A stretch of 64,000 bases of DNA from Fallopia convolvulus (GCA_964016875.1 OZ024722.1:19970576-20034575); one strand, 5' to 3'; shown: positions 11,370 through 23,633, counted from the stretch's first letter. Notes: generated by a model not told the origin, from the sequence alone. Program-made: numbers and translations.

Positions 11370-13244
11370 ATGGAATTTGCTCTTAGAATTCTTATTCTGA
11401 TGTCCGTTTTAGTGCTGCCCAAAGATTGTCTTGGTCTTGGAGATGATGAGTTGAAAACCCAAGACTTATATGAGAGGTAATTTATGTGACACAGAAATAT
11501 CATTTTTCTCAAACTCTTCATACTAATTATTTTATTTAATTCTGCAGAGTGCTTCAGGCTGAAAGTATACAAGAAGAAGCATGGACAATGGTGAAGAAGC
11601 AGGGGAATCAGTTTGCTGTGAACGATCATCCGTTCTACGTGAACGGATTCAACACATACTGGCTAATGGTTTTTGCAGCTGATAATTCCACTAGAGGAAA
11701 AGTCACTGAATTGTTTCAACAAGCATCTTCTGTTGGTTTAACAGTTTGCAGGACATGGGCTTTCAATGATGGCCAGTGGCGCGCCCTTCAGAAATCACCA
11801 ACTGTTTACGATGAAGATGTTTTTCAGGTGCTATAAAACTAATGAATTCTCAAGTGTATGTTTGTATATGGATACACAATGATCACACTGACAAATTTTC
11901 TTCTGCCCAGGCGTTGGATTTTGTTGTGAGTGAAGCAAGAAAGTACAAGATCAGGCTTATATTGTCGTTGGTTAATAACTGGGATGCTTATGGTGGGAAA
12001 CCTCAGTACGTGAAATGGGCTAAAGATGCTGGACGAAATTTGACCTCGGATGATGAGTTTTTCTCTGATGCACTTGTTCAGTCCTATTACAAGAACCATG
12101 TCAAGGCAAGGCTCTGCATCTTTGTCAAACTATTTACTTTCGCTTGTGGCTTAAAACGAATGGAATGAAATTGTTCTGTTTTTAAGGTTTGGGTAACCAT
12201 CGGGTCGGATTTGGGTCGGGTCGGGTCTCTAATAAAAATCATTTAAAAGATCAAGATACAGGAAACACGCTAGTTAGTTAGTTATTGGTTGTGTAACTTT
12301 GATTTTGTAGACCGTCCTGAACAGAGTTAATACCTTGACAAATATGACTTATAAGGATGATCCTACGATTTTCGCTTGGGAGCTGATGAATGAGCCACGG
12401 TGCCCAAGTGATCCATCAGGAGACACCCTACAGGTTTGCTTGCTCAAGCTCAACCTACTTTATTGTTAATTTTTCCATGATTAATAGAAATTTTATGTGC
12501 ATTGGGAAATGGCTTGCTTGTGTTATCTTAGGATTGGATTCAAGAAATGGCAGCTTATGTGAAAAGCATTGATGCGAAGCACTTGCTTGGAATTGGGTTA
12601 GAAGGATTCTATGGGCCCTCAACTCCAGACAAAGCTTCGGTCAATCCAAACAGTTACGCCACTCAAGTTGGAACCGACTTCATCAGAAACCATCTAGCTG
12701 TAGGAGTTGATTTTGCTTCAGCTCACATCTATGCAGATTCTTGGTAAGGAAAACTCAACCACATATAATCAAAATGTACAGTAATTTATTTTTGTATGAG
12801 AAAAAAAAAATACTTACCTAAAATTTGATTCATGGAAGGATTTCAACGGCAATATCGGATTCGCATCTCAAATTCTACAAGGATTGGATGCAAGCCCACA
12901 TAGACGATTCGGAGAAATACTTGGGGATGCCTGTTGTGTTTGGTGAGTTCGGTGTATCAGCTAAAGACCAAGGATTCAACACATCATTCAGAGATACAAT
13001 CTATAACACGGTATATAAAACTCTGATTGACTCTGCAATCAAAGGAGGAGGAGGCGGTGGGAGTCTGATGTGGCAGTTGTTTCCAGATGGCACTGATTAC
13101 ATGGACGATGGCTACGCTGTCGTACTTTCAAAGTCACACTCGATGTCGAATATCATCTCTCTTCAGTCCACAAGGCTTAGCCTGATCAGCTCAAAGTGTG
13201 CTTGGCACTGCCATTGGAATTGCAAGAAACATGTTATCAAGTAA
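11370..13244 (+). CDS. mannan endo-1,4-beta-mannosidase (GH5_7), six exons
   Basis: This enzyme hydrolyses internal beta-1,4-mannosidic bonds of mannans and glucomannans in the cell wall (EC 3.2.1.78). Exons read as 11370-11476, 11548-11827, 11911-12105, 12311-12433, 12532-12743 and 12839-13244, giving 440 aa, a normal length for plant members. Residues 1-23 look like a signal peptide (LRILILMSVLVLP), so the product is secreted. The body has FYVNGFNTYWLM, CRTWAFND and LSLVNNWDAYGG. WELMNEP holds the acid/base Glu at about residue 222 and VVFGEFG the nucleophile Glu at about 342, so the active site is intact. Intron 3 (12106-12310) starts GC rather than GT. An AATAAA lies at 13333. I cannot place it in a numbered MAN clade with confidence. 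It is convergent with the acid phosphatase gene. Confidence 0.93.
12106..12310 (+). other. GC-AG intron of the mannanase gene
   Basis: The exon joint needed to keep HVK|TVLNRV in frame is AAG|GCAAGG ... TTTTGTAG|ACC. No GT donor keeps both frame and family sequence. The intron carries a CGGGTCGGGT-rich fragment (about 12190-12230) related to the MITEs at 27936-29089. Confidence 0.8.
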
Positions 13245-13721
13245 ATGTGACATGAAAAACTGTGCATTTGTGTGACCGGGATGTCCATGTCCCTACTGGC
13301 AAAAGATTGGATGCTTTTCTAGTCTCTTACAAAATAAAGAATGGATTTATGGATGTATTTTGAGTCTCTTACAAACTATTCTTGTAAATAACACGCTAAA
13401 CCTGTTTATCTGAGTTAAAAAGAATACCTGATGTATCTGACTTGTCAATGTTAATCAATATACTGTTGCATATAGAATTCAATTTCTTTAAATTTTCATA
13501 TATGAAAGAAATAAGAAAGTATGTGCCTTGCTGTTGCATATAGGGGGTAACTGATGCTGGATGAAAAACCATATGTGATGCCAATATATTTAATGTTTTG
13601 GTGACAAATGAAAGCAAAAAAAAAAAAACATCTTCTAAAAATTAGATAGCTAGTTTAATCCAGATTTAGCTCTCTCTATTGTTTGCTCTTCACGAAAAAC
13701 ACAGAAGATCATTGTACAATT
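13245..13721 (+). other. 3' flank of mannanase
   Basis: The presumed 3' UTR has AATAAA at 13333-13338. AT-rich DNA without genes follows to the LINE target site. I see no conserved element in it. Confidence 0.6.
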
Positions 13722-13737
13722 AATAAATACGAGGCAA

Positions 13738-14869
13738 TCCCTGGGGTGCTAGTGATCCGTTTGTGAATCCTACTAATTACTCATTTGGGGGACTTAACCC
13801 CTGTTACAATTTTGTGAGATCTCTAAGTTGGAGTGTCTCTCCCACCATGTTTTATCAAATGATTTCGGTGTATTTGCTGGAGTTGCTTGCTTGTGGTTTC
13901 TTGTCTAAGCCTACCCTCCATGTGAGATTAAATTGCACTAATTTTGATTGGTCAATTTGCTACCATTCCATCCAAATTGGTGATAATCAAATTACCTTGA
14001 TCACATATATAGTGTCTTTTTTGAGCTTTGTTATCTCAACTTGTATGCTTAACAACCTAAGCTTTGTAACCTGTGGAGAATTCATTTCTCTTGTCACATG
14101 CAATTTTAAGTATCCTCTCCTGTATTTTGGTCGAAAATATGCCACTTGTACAAGCTATTGTAATCAATTCACGTGTGAAATACCCACCGGTCTTAATTAT
14201 GGGGATCGATTTACCACTTACTATCTGATGAACCAGATTCTGTACATGGTTAACAAAAACACAATTGGAGTTGAACTCGTTGTTGCTCAACCCAACACCC
14301 TGAACGGAAAAACCGTTGATATCTGGATAAATATTCAAGGCACCCCTCTTTGGATTAATGCTACTAATTTTCTGGCCAAAAGCCACTTGACAATTCAGAC
14401 TTTGAAATATATATTGTGGACTAAGGAATCTGTTTACAAAATCTTACATATAGGGCATCTTTTGTATGCCAAACCTGTTTGTATGCCTAAGAGAAGCAAT
14501 TCCCATCATAGTAACAAGTATCACATGGAATATAAACATTTCGAGCTTAAACGTGAATTATATCACATATACCCTATGATAATGTCTCTGTTGGCCAAGA
14601 CGCTGGTCTGGCATGGTTGGAAACAACCCAACACTACACCTGTTGTAATCCAACGTAAAATGTCTAAGCCCAAAAGGCAAGCTAAAAAACGCTATCAATA
14701 TCACATGTACCATCTCCTCAAAGAGTCTAAAGGTACCAACATTAATCACGGGATTAACGAATCTAATCCCGAAAATCTAATGGGAAATAACATCCTAATA
14801 TTACAAACAATTTGGGCTCTATCCGAGCACACTATGGCCAAAAACCACTCCAAAGCAGTTTTCCTATGA
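13738..14869 (+). CDS. LINE ORF1-position frame, unrecognised
   Basis: The frame is open from the LINE's first base to a TGA at 14867-14869, about 375 codons. Nothing in the frame is a clear ORF1 hallmark: I see no CCHC knuckle and no obvious RRM-like domain, and the composition is rich in Asn, Tyr, Cys and His. The C-terminal part (KMSKPKRQAKKRYQYHMYHL) is strongly basic, as expected of an RNA-binding ORF1. Its stop overlaps the ORF2 start as ATGA (14866-14869), a stop-start coupling that argues the frame is translated in the element. It could instead be a fortuitously open, decayed ORF1; a different frame also shows short protein-like runs near 14575-14655. The first in-frame ATG is downstream (13847), so the true N-terminus is missing. 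Confidence 0.4.
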
Positions 14870-17628
14870 AATTCTGCTTATGGAATTGTAGGGGCATTAA
14901 ACGAAGGTCCTTTTGGACCGAAATTAATTCGTTATGTCGCCTGGATAATATCAACCTTATTGCTCTTGTTGAAACGAAAGCGAAAGAACCGCCAGATTGC
15001 AAACTATGGCAAAAAGCTAGGTTTGATTCCCTAGAGTTTATCCCGGCTATCGGCTTTGCAGGAGGCCTTTGTATCCTTTGGAAGGGATACCAACTATCAA
15101 ATGAAACTCTAAAAACCATACACAAAGATGCTCGGTTCATCGGCCTCCATTATACAAACCTTGAAACATCTAACGAGATGATTATCATTTTTGCGTACGC
15201 CCCCCCAAGGGCACAAGATAAAGAGCAATTTTGGAGAAATCTCAGTGGCTTTATTAGAAATCAAAGTATGCCATGTATCATTATGGGTGACCTTAACGAA
15301 ATCCAACACCCCGACGAGAAACTCAGAGGCGCCAATCCGAACCCGTCTCGTTTTGACCGTCTGTTGAATTTTAAGAATGAGTGCGACGTGTGTGACATTC
15401 CCACCATTGGGAATAAATTCATGTGGAAAAAATCGAAAAACTTGGAAAATACAATTTTCGAAAAATTGGACCGAACCCTAGTAAGTGATCAAATAATTCA
15501 ATGGTACCCTATCATTGCTACCAAAAATCACGTGTTCACGTCATCAGACCATTGCCCTATTTCGTGCGATCTGCCTACGGGCAATCCTTTCAAAGCTCAA
15601 CCCTTCAAATTTGAAATGATGTGGACCGAAAGAAAAGACTTCCAAAATGTTATCAAACAAGCGTGGCGACATAACGCAGGAGGATCTCATATGTACAACC
15701 TCATAAAAAAAACACAATTGCTCAAGGCCAAAGCGAAAGAATGGAATAAACACACTTTCGGGAATATCTTTGAACAAATCAAAAGAATTGATGAAGAGAT
15801 TCTCACCATACAAAAGGACATAATAGAAAATAAAAATCTACAGCTAATCCAAAAACAAAATCGATTGTCCAAAAAACGGACATGCCTCATTCAATTCCAC
15901 CACTCGTATTGGAAACAGCGGGCAAAAAACACTCATATTAAACTTAATGATAAGAATACCAAATACTTCCATCGTATTGCTAATGGAAGGAGAAACAGGA
16001 CAAACATAAAAGTGATACGAACAACCGAAGGTACCCATATCACAGGGCTAGAGAATATTAAAACAGAAATTAAACGGGACTTCCAAAACCGTTTCCGGTC
16101 AGAAGTGATCAATCACGAAAAACTCCGGAATATGACTCAAACAATCCAGAAGGAAATAACTGAAAATGACAATGTTGAACTCACTAAACCTGTGACGAAC
16201 GCGGAAATCAAGAGAGCCATGTTCGATATAGGGGAAGATAAATCCTCGGGCCCTGATGGAATGCCTGCTTGCTTCTATAAAAAGTACTGGCACATCGTCG
16301 GACCCGACGTCATAAAAGCCGTGAAAAGTTTTTTCCACTCAGGGAAATTACTCAAACAAATCAACCACACCTTCATAACCCTTCTCCCTAAATGTGACAA
16401 CCCTAACTCCACGAATCATTATAGGCCTATTATCCTATGTAACACCATCTACAAAGTGATCTCAAAAATCCTAACTAATCGCCTTAAAGTCGTTCTGGAA
16501 AAACTTATCCACCCTATGCAAGGGGCGTTCGTGCAAAAGCGGAGCATCCATGATAACACTCTTATTGCTCATGAGATTTTCCACTCATTCCGGAGCAAAA
16601 AAGGGAAGGATGGGTGGATCGCAATTAAACTTGATATGGAAAAAGCTTATGATCGAGTAAGCTGGGAATTCCTAGAGTTCGTCTTGAACAAGTTCGGATT
16701 TAATTCCAAATTCTTGGGTTGGATCCGAGAATGCATTGAAACTGTGTCGTTCTCTGTCCTTGTTAATAATGGACCAACTGACCAATTCTTTCCCAAAAAG
16801 GGTCTAAGACAAGGTGACCCATTGTCCCCATACCTTTTTATTATTGGAGCTGAGGTTCTCGCGAGACAACTTCATTTGCACAGCACCAACCCAAGTAGTG
16901 GAATAGGAATACAAATTTCACGAAACGGCACGAAAATCCCATTCCTGGCATTTGATGATGATATCATTATCTTCGCAAAGGCTAAAAACCAGGCTTGCAA
17001 CAACATTAAAAACATCATTGATGATTATTGCCAAATCTCTGGCCAGAAAGTAAATTTTCACAAGTCCGCGTTCCAAGTGACTAAGAACACTAACCACAAT
17101 ACGTGTAATCAGATCAAACAAATTCTCCAGATTACCAATACAGTTGCTCTGGATAAGTACCTTGGGTGCCCTATTATCAATGGCAGAGTTACTCAAAGCA
17201 CGTTCAAACCTTTAACTCTCAAAACTAGAGCACAACTCTCAAAATGGAAAGCTAACTCCCTTTCCCAAGAAGGTCGGAAAACCCTGATTAAGGCGAACCT
17301 ATCGGCACAACCAAATTTCCTCATGCAATCCTTCCTCTTGCCCAAAACTACCCTTAAAGAACTCGACCAAATAAACAAAAATTTCTTCTGGAATAAGGAA
17401 AGAAACCACAAACCTCTAATCAGCTGGAATTCTATCTGTCAACCGTCGACTCGCGGCGGCCTTGGAATAGCTAAAGCGGAAGAGATGAATCAAGCTCTTC
17501 AGATGAAGCTCCTCTGGAAAATCTTAGTTGAACCAGATAACATATGGGTACGGATAGTCACGGAAAAATACATAAAATCCCAGGGACTATTTAACTACCA
17601 GAAAAAACAAAATACATCATGGCAATAG
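14866..17628 (+). pseudogene. LINE ORF2: endonuclease and reverse transcriptase
   Basis: The frame starts MKFCLWNCRGIKRRSF, the usual ORF2 beginning, and runs 920 aa to a TAG at 17626-17628. Residues 1 to about 240 are an apurinic-type endonuclease (LVETKAKEP, IMGDLNEI, SSDHCPIS). The reverse transcriptase occupies about residues 465-720 (GPDGMPACFYKKYW, HYRPIILCN, IKLDMEKAYDRVSW, GLRQGDPLSPYLF). The catalytic FADD box reads FDDD at about 696-699 (16951-16962), so its first residue is changed from Ala to Asp next to the aspartate pair. The TAG replaces the expected Trp in a TSWQW-type motif, and the protein continues in frame beyond it. Confidence 0.88.
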
Positions 17629-19001
17629 GCCAAGCTAATGAGCCTTAAAGACCTCTTCCTTAAAGGTCTCATTTGGCAGATCGGCGATGGTAAAACTGTT
17701 AGGTTTTGGAAAGACAATTGGACAGGATCTGGATGTCTGACCCCGAAAGTTAATGCATAACACAATACGAACTATGAGGCCCTCGTGGAGGAATTTCTCT
17801 TAGAGGACAACTCCTGGAACCGTGATAAGCTAGAACGAGCCCTCTCCCCGGATGACGTCCAACGAGTAAACAAATAATCACACCACGAAACAAAATCCCA
17901 AACAGACTATACTGGCAACCAAGTAAGAATGGTTGGTACTCCACCCACTCAACTATGCAGTGGATTCATAAGAACAAGGGAGAACCCCAAGTTAACTTAA
18001 GCTGGATATGCAAGCTAAATATCCCACCAAAAATGAAAAACTTCGTGTGGAAGATTGCTAGAAACGGTTTGCCCACGAAATGCAGACTCGCCGAAAATCA
18101 CATCAGTGTCGTACAGGGGTGCGTCGCTTGCGATAAACCTAACGAAGACATCAACCACATTCTTCTTGAATGCAAGCGTACTAAAGATACTATCCACAAC
18201 ATTAACCCTAAAATTGCTCGGTTCATCAACCAAGTTAAGACGGAGGAGAAAAAACCTGCTCAGATACTAGATGAGATTAGAGCCCTGCTGTCCAACGTTG
18301 AAATGGAGAACCTCATTTGTTCTTGGTGGAGTATCTGGTTTTTCAGAAACAAGGTTGTTTTTGACTCAACCGACTCCTACCAAACAATCCATAATGATAC
18401 AATCTGCGAATTTATTCGCAACCAAATAAAGGAATGGCACAACACCAAAACGAACGTTGTCACTGACCCATTTGCTAGTGACCAAGTCGCAAAGAATAAA
18501 AGACATCGCGCTAAATGGAGTAAGCCCACGACTAACTTTACTAAACTTAATTTTGATGGTGCAGTTAATGCGGAGGGGATGGCGTCGTTCGGGTATGTCC
18601 TCAGGGATTGCAGCGGAGACCCCATTCATTTTGACGGTGGACTGATTGGTCGACAGTCCGTTCTGATGTCCGAGACCATCGCCTTACGACAGGGAATCTT
18701 AGAGGCCACCCGACGTGGCATTTCCCACCTCCAAATCGAAGGCGACAATCTTCAGCTGGTCAAGGCCGTTCTTGGTGACTGGCGCTATCCTTGGGAGATC
18801 GAGATGTTACGTGCTGATATCCACTGTTTGCTTGCCCGTTTCCGGTGTTGGAGTATTGCTCATGTCACTCGGGAGTGCAACTCAGTGGCGGACTACATTG
18901 CTGTCTCGTTTCGCCGTGTCTCTTCCGTCCCTCTGATAGTTGATCTGGTTCTACGGAACCTCATCCTTCAGGATGCTCTAGGGAGGTCGCTAGCCTGTTA
19001 G
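17629..19001 (+). pseudogene. LINE ORF2 3' part: zinc-finger RVT and RNase H domains
   Basis: Past the TAG at 17626 the frame goes on (LMSLKDLFLKGLIWQIGDGK) to further stops near 17757 and 17875. A frame change leads to 17955-19001. That segment holds the plant reverse-transcriptase zinc-binding region (WKIARNGLPTKCRL, then CVACDKPNEDINHILLEC at about 18123-18176) and an RNase H domain (KLNFDGAV, LMSETIALRQ, IEGDNLQLV, ECNSVADYIA). The acidic RNase H residues remain. The reading frame ends at 19001, followed by the A-rich tail. Confidence 0.85.
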
Positions 19002-19236
19002 CGGCCACCCTAACCTCTTTCCTTATCAAAAAAATAAATAAATAAATACGAGGCAAACCAGTAAAGTATCAAGAAAATTGGTTATTCAGATCTATTACTT
19101 CTAAACCAACCAACCATCAATTGGACTGCAAATTAAAAGCCACATACAAAGGTGAACTGGTACATCTTAAAATTACAACAAATCGGTAATGTTACAAGTT
19201 GTGCACTTGCATGCCTAACAAATGAGATTGTTCTGT

Positions 19237-21414
19237 TCATAAAATGTAGTACATTGGATTCGGGAGTTTAAACGATCTTTCAGCAACTGCATACCCTAAC
19301 AAGTCGCTCCATTGATCACCCGAGTTCCCACGTATCCTGTAACCTTCCGCCTCCAATTGTCGTCTCTTCTCAGACTTGTAAATAGTCGCTGGTTTTCCTT
19401 CATCAGATGGCTGCCTGTGTAACATAACATTTTCCATATCACAGCTAAATCTTTGTCTTTGAAAATGCACAAGTGATGTACAAAATTAACTCATCATAAT
19501 GAGCTTCACTCAGTGTTCTGTATACCATTTGCACAAAGACAAAATACACCAATCAAGGCCTAAAGTGAAACTGAAACTGAAATGGCAGTAGTACCTCAAA
19601 ATAAGCCTTTCCCAGTTTCTGAAGCCAGCATAGAGCATATTTCTCTCTGTAGCGTTTCTATGAGCCTCACTCCTTCCAGTCAACAGAATCACAGTAAAAC
19701 CGAGTCGATCAAGCTCCTTGTAAAGACTCAAACTTGCAGCTAAAGCAGGTGCCTCAGCCAGCTCTGTCCATTCAGAAAACAAGGTTTCATTGAAGGACTC
19801 TGACCTAGTTTAAATCCACACAAACATAGAGAAAGCACCCTGGTCAAACTTTAATACTAAAAGCTCATTAATTATTCAAGATTAAAAGAAAAGCTGCTGT
19901 TAACTTAGATTTGGAATTCTGCGAAACAATAACAAGTATGGAATGACAGAAGAAATTCTTCCATCATGTGTTCATTGCATAGAAGGGTACGTACTTGTAT
20001 ACCCTTAGACCATATAACGATACACATAGGATTCTTGAGCTATAGAATGTATCATTTACATAATTCAAAGTTCCAATAAACACAAAAAAATGGTTCCGCT
20101 TTATTCTCAACACATTATCCTCCTAGCAAAGTAATACAACATCAATAGAATAATAGGATCACAATCGGGTGATGTTGAACAAGAGACCTCAAATAATTTA
20201 AGTTAGTCTATTTCAGTTTTTGAATAAGCTCATGAACATACATTGCACCAATTAACTAAGAGCCATATCAAAACTTCAAATGAACCTCTTACAGCTTACT
20301 AATCTCGAGCAGAAACAAAGTTGCAAAAGTGATGGAAAAAGCTGATAAAAAGTAAAAGCTCTCATGACAAAGGATAGCAAAAGGCATCAATAGACTGCTA
20401 TCTTTCCCAACATGATATTTTTATGATTAATCACAAAACTTCTACCACATCCACTATTCCACTATACACCATCTATCCTTTGCGAAATTGGATCATAGCC
20501 ATGATGAAGCAAACAATACTAATCCCCGTCTAGATTACTTAAGTAGTTAAATAAACATTACCAGTAACAATTGTAAAAAACATCTTTAACTCAGTAAACT
20601 TCAAATACAGATGCCCTTCCTCACCCATGTAACAAATATCCTTTGATCAATAATGGCTTTAGAAGCATTCTCTTATTCTAGATCAGAATTTAGGATGAAT
20701 ACAGTTGATAAATTGTGTTATTCATCCACTTAATTAACAAAAATTATTCGAGAGCAGCACAAGCAAGTATATGTCCTACTCTTCTAGGGAAAATTTGCAA
20801 AGCAATTTCGCTGAAAACTTCATAAAAAAGGAAATTGGTCATCTCCCAACCACCGCAATCATGTTCCCCTTATCTCCACAGACAGTCAAGAGAGATTAAT
20901 AAATTCACATCATCAATCATTAAAGTAGAATCAAACAAATGGTAGGGTTAGAGAAAAAAGGAAGAGCGAGAGCGCACCCGAAGCCATGGTCGGCGTAGTA
21001 GGGGAGATTCGAGAGAAGCGTCTCGTCGATGTCAAACACCCAACAGTCCTTGCCGTCGGCGGCGACGGCCACGCTCCGAGCGAACGCGAGCGAATCGGCG
21101 GCGACGAATTCGGAATCTGAGAGATAGCGGTCTCCGTTGACGTAGTCCTTGACGAAGCCCATACAACGGTGGGGGATTGTGGACCATTCACCGGCGTCGT
21201 TGGTCTCGACGGTAAACCGCCAGCTCTCGCAATACAAGGCGTCCTCGTCGTGTCTCCTCCGAGCCGCTCTCCGGATTCCCATTTCGTAGCCGGATCCCGA
21301 TTGATCGGAGAAGGCGGGGTCTTCCGACATGAGTTTGAGGACCGATTGGGAATAGCCGACAGGGAAAATGCAGAGTATGGTGAGCAAAACGGCGACGTAT
21401 CGGTCCAGAGCCAT
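19237..21414 (-). CDS. acid phosphatase, HAD class B / VSP family, three exons
   Basis: The exons are 20978-21414, 19595-19804 and 19237-19414, joined in frame to 274 aa, the usual size of plant acid phosphatase 1 and vegetative-storage-protein relatives. The protein starts MALDRYVAVLLTILCIFPVGYS, a signal peptide. HAD motif I is VFDIDETLLSN with both aspartates present (about D128, D130). Motif II is ILLTGRSE (Thr about 188). The C-terminus has IYKSEKR and GNSGDQWSDLLG. Because the nucleophile Asp is kept it is predicted to be catalytically active, unlike storage-only VSPs. Substrates would be phosphomonoesters in the secretory/vacuolar system. Intron 1 is 1173 bp (19805-20977); intron 2 is 180 bp. 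The start at 21414 gives the signal peptide. It converges with the mannanase gene, the LINE lying between their 3' ends. Confidence 0.92.
19805..20977 (-). other. intron 1 of the acid phosphatase gene
   Basis: AT-rich intron with GT-AG ends. I see no gene or clear transposon inside. Confidence 0.75.
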
Positions 21415-22608
21415 GCCGGGAAAGGGTGCGCGTCGGAGAAAAGTGTCTGGTTTTTCCGGGGGCTTTTCTCCGCCAATTGGTTGGTGATAAAAAGGTTGAA
21501 AGGAGAGAAGCCAATGGAGGGGAAGGGAAAGGAAGCAGGACGAGGCCCGAGGGGAGATTATTTGTTTTTGTTTCCTTTATCTACGCGTTTGGACTTTGGA
21601 CGTTTGCTTGCGATGTAATAAGATCGAGTTATTGCAATTTATCTACTTAGTACAATCTATATATATATATAAAAGACGCAAGGAATAAGGCCACCACGTT
21701 GTGCCTAGGATTTTTCTACGTGTCGCTCCCACATTGAGTCACCTATGATTTCGCCACGTAGGATTTTTTATTTTAAAAATTTATATATGTTGATATTATT
21801 TTAGGATAATATAGAAATATGATAAATTAATCCAAGAGAGATTCTATCAAAAATAAATATGCTATCTATTATACATATTAGGAATTAGGATAGATCTAAA
21901 AGATTTTATCTAAAATTAAAATAAATTATAAAACATTAGATATTATATATTAAGATAGATATATTAATTTAGTTTTTCCAATTGAATTTCTATCTATTTA
22001 TATGAAATAATTAAATTCGAATTTTATTTGAAATTAAAGAAAAATATTTTATCTTTGTTTTTTTCTATTTATGTAAAAGTTTTATCTTAAATAAAAATTT
22101 GATAAAAAATAGAACTTTCAATCAAGATAATTACTTTCCTAAATTGACTTTTGATTATAAAAAATTACTTTATCTTTTCCTTAATTTTATTTTTGAATTA
22201 TTTATGTAAATATAAATGATTTTCTTATCATTAAAAAATTCATTATTTATTTATATTTTTCCATCGTTTCTTATTAAGTATATTTTTAATTCTTATTCAA
22301 ATTTTTTTAAAGAATTGAATTTGTTAAAAAAAATTACAAGAATTTAGATTATTTTTACCTTTTTTATATTTTTTTGTAAAAGATTTTTAAAATTAAATGA
22401 TTCTAATTCAAATAATTTTTATTTATATTTTTGCATAAATAAATTATCATTAAGCCATTAAAATTATAGTGGGCTCACTTTAATAATTTGGGCCCGTTTC
22501 ACATGACACCAATCGTAAAATTTTATATATATATTTTTTCTAATAAATAAGTTTTCTTATATTAAATTAAAATCATATTAATTAAATAAATTAATTATTA
22601 AATTCATG

Positions 22609-22640
22609 TAGTCGTGCATGGCCCGACGGGTATAGCTACT
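22609..22640 (+). other. degenerate internal Helitron 3' terminus
   Basis: GTCGTGC ATG GCCCGAC forms a 7-bp stem with one mismatch, followed by GGGTATAG and CTAC. It resembles the other two Helitron 3' ends but with CTAC in place of CTAG. Confidence 0.4.
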
Positions 22641-22920
22641 ACATTATAAAACAGAAACAATGTATGTTGAAAAAATTGCGCCACGTGGCATTTCTTGAAT
22701 AAAATAATGTTATAGTTTTTAATAATGTCATATGTATAGAATTTAAATTTAAAAATATGTGTACAAAATTTAAAAATTGCTAAACTAATTCATGTTCTTT
22801 TAGTAAAGGAAAAAAAAGAATATTGGGCCTTATATTAAAATAATGCGTAAATTTTATTCATATTGACATAAAAACAAATTAAATTTATTTATTTTTTAAA
22901 AAAAATTATTTTTGAATAAA

Positions 22921-22949
22921 CTCGTACAAGGTACGGGTACTTATGCTAG
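22921..22949 (+). other. internal Helitron 3' terminus
   Basis: CTCGTAC AAG GTACGGG forms a 7-bp stem with one G-T pair and is followed by TACTTATG and CTAG, then T. It is a complete Helitron 3' end inside the larger element. Confidence 0.7.
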
Positions 22950-23633
22950 TACTAAGCTAAAATTATTTACGTACAAAAGATTTGTGCCAAGTGTCAAAAT
23001 TTTAAAAAAATGTTTTAATTAATACACTGAAAATTTTGTGCCAAAACTAAAAAGAATTGTTACCCATCCAAATAAATTGAAAAAAAAACTAACCAATCTG
23101 CCACGATCTCAAAAAAATTGAAAAAATATTGTAACAAATCTGAAGTAAATAATTATTTCCTTTTTCTTTTACAAATAATCTCCAATCCATATTCTTAATA
23201 ATTTTGATCCACTAATAATCATTTACTTGCCCCGCTTTCTCCTCTAAACCGTCCTAATCTTCTCCACCTACTTACACCTCGCTTCAATGGAGATCAATTT
23301 TATTCCTCTATAGTCTATAAACCGTAAGCTCTTTGGAATGCGATATTCAATCTTCTTCTTGTGCGCCTTCTCACCGAAATCAATAGTTGGCGACTTTGTT
23401 AAAGGCCTCAGTTTCCTTCTAAAGGTCAATTTCAAATCTCTTAGTGCCACTCTTTAGTAATAATTATATATTCTCCATCACATTTATATACTAAAAATTA
23501 TTTTTTAGATGTTAAGAATTATTGTTTTTATTATTGTTACCACCCGTACATGGTACGGGTAGAACACTAGTTTTGTCTTTAAATTTGTAGCCTCTCACAT
23601 CAATGCGAATTATCGCATACCAAGTAGACAAGT

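Larger units (their letters stand above)
13722..19056 (+). mobile_element. L1-type LINE with 16-bp target-site duplication
   Basis: The repeat AATAAATACGAGGCAA occurs at 13722-13737 and 19041-19056 and brackets the element (13738-19040). The element ends in an A-rich (AAATA) tail after the last ORF. It carries an ORF1-position frame, an endonuclease/reverse transcriptase ORF and a C-terminal zinc-finger plus RNase H block, the layout of plant L1 elements with RNase H. There is essentially no 5' UTR: the ORF1-position frame is already open at the first base, which suggests 5' truncation. Stops and frameshifts in the 3' half of ORF2 show that the copy is dead. It sits about 180 bp beyond the acid phosphatase stop codon. 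Confidence 0.9.
21656..23570 (+). mobile_element. non-autonomous Helitron
   Basis: The left end is A|TCTATATATATATATAAAAG at 21656. The right end has a perfect 8-bp-stem hairpin (ACCCGTAC ATG GTACGGGT, 23542-23560 region), six bases, then CTAG at 23567-23570, followed by T. TC...CTRR ends, a 3' hairpin and insertion between A and T are the defining Helitron features. No Rep/helicase ORF is present. CCACGTGGC/CCACGT words recur in it. Two further hairpin-plus-CTAN termini lie inside, at 22612-22640 and 22921-22949. Confidence 0.85.

Noticed and set aside
14057..14386. Minus-strand ORF opposite the LINE ORF1-position frame
   Set aside because: An antisense frame in the LINE with no domain; the sense strand is better explained by the element's orientation.
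21169..21618. Plus-strand ORFs opposite acid phosphatase exon 1
   Set aside because: Shadows of the GC-rich first exon; the minus-strand spliced protein accounts for the conservation.
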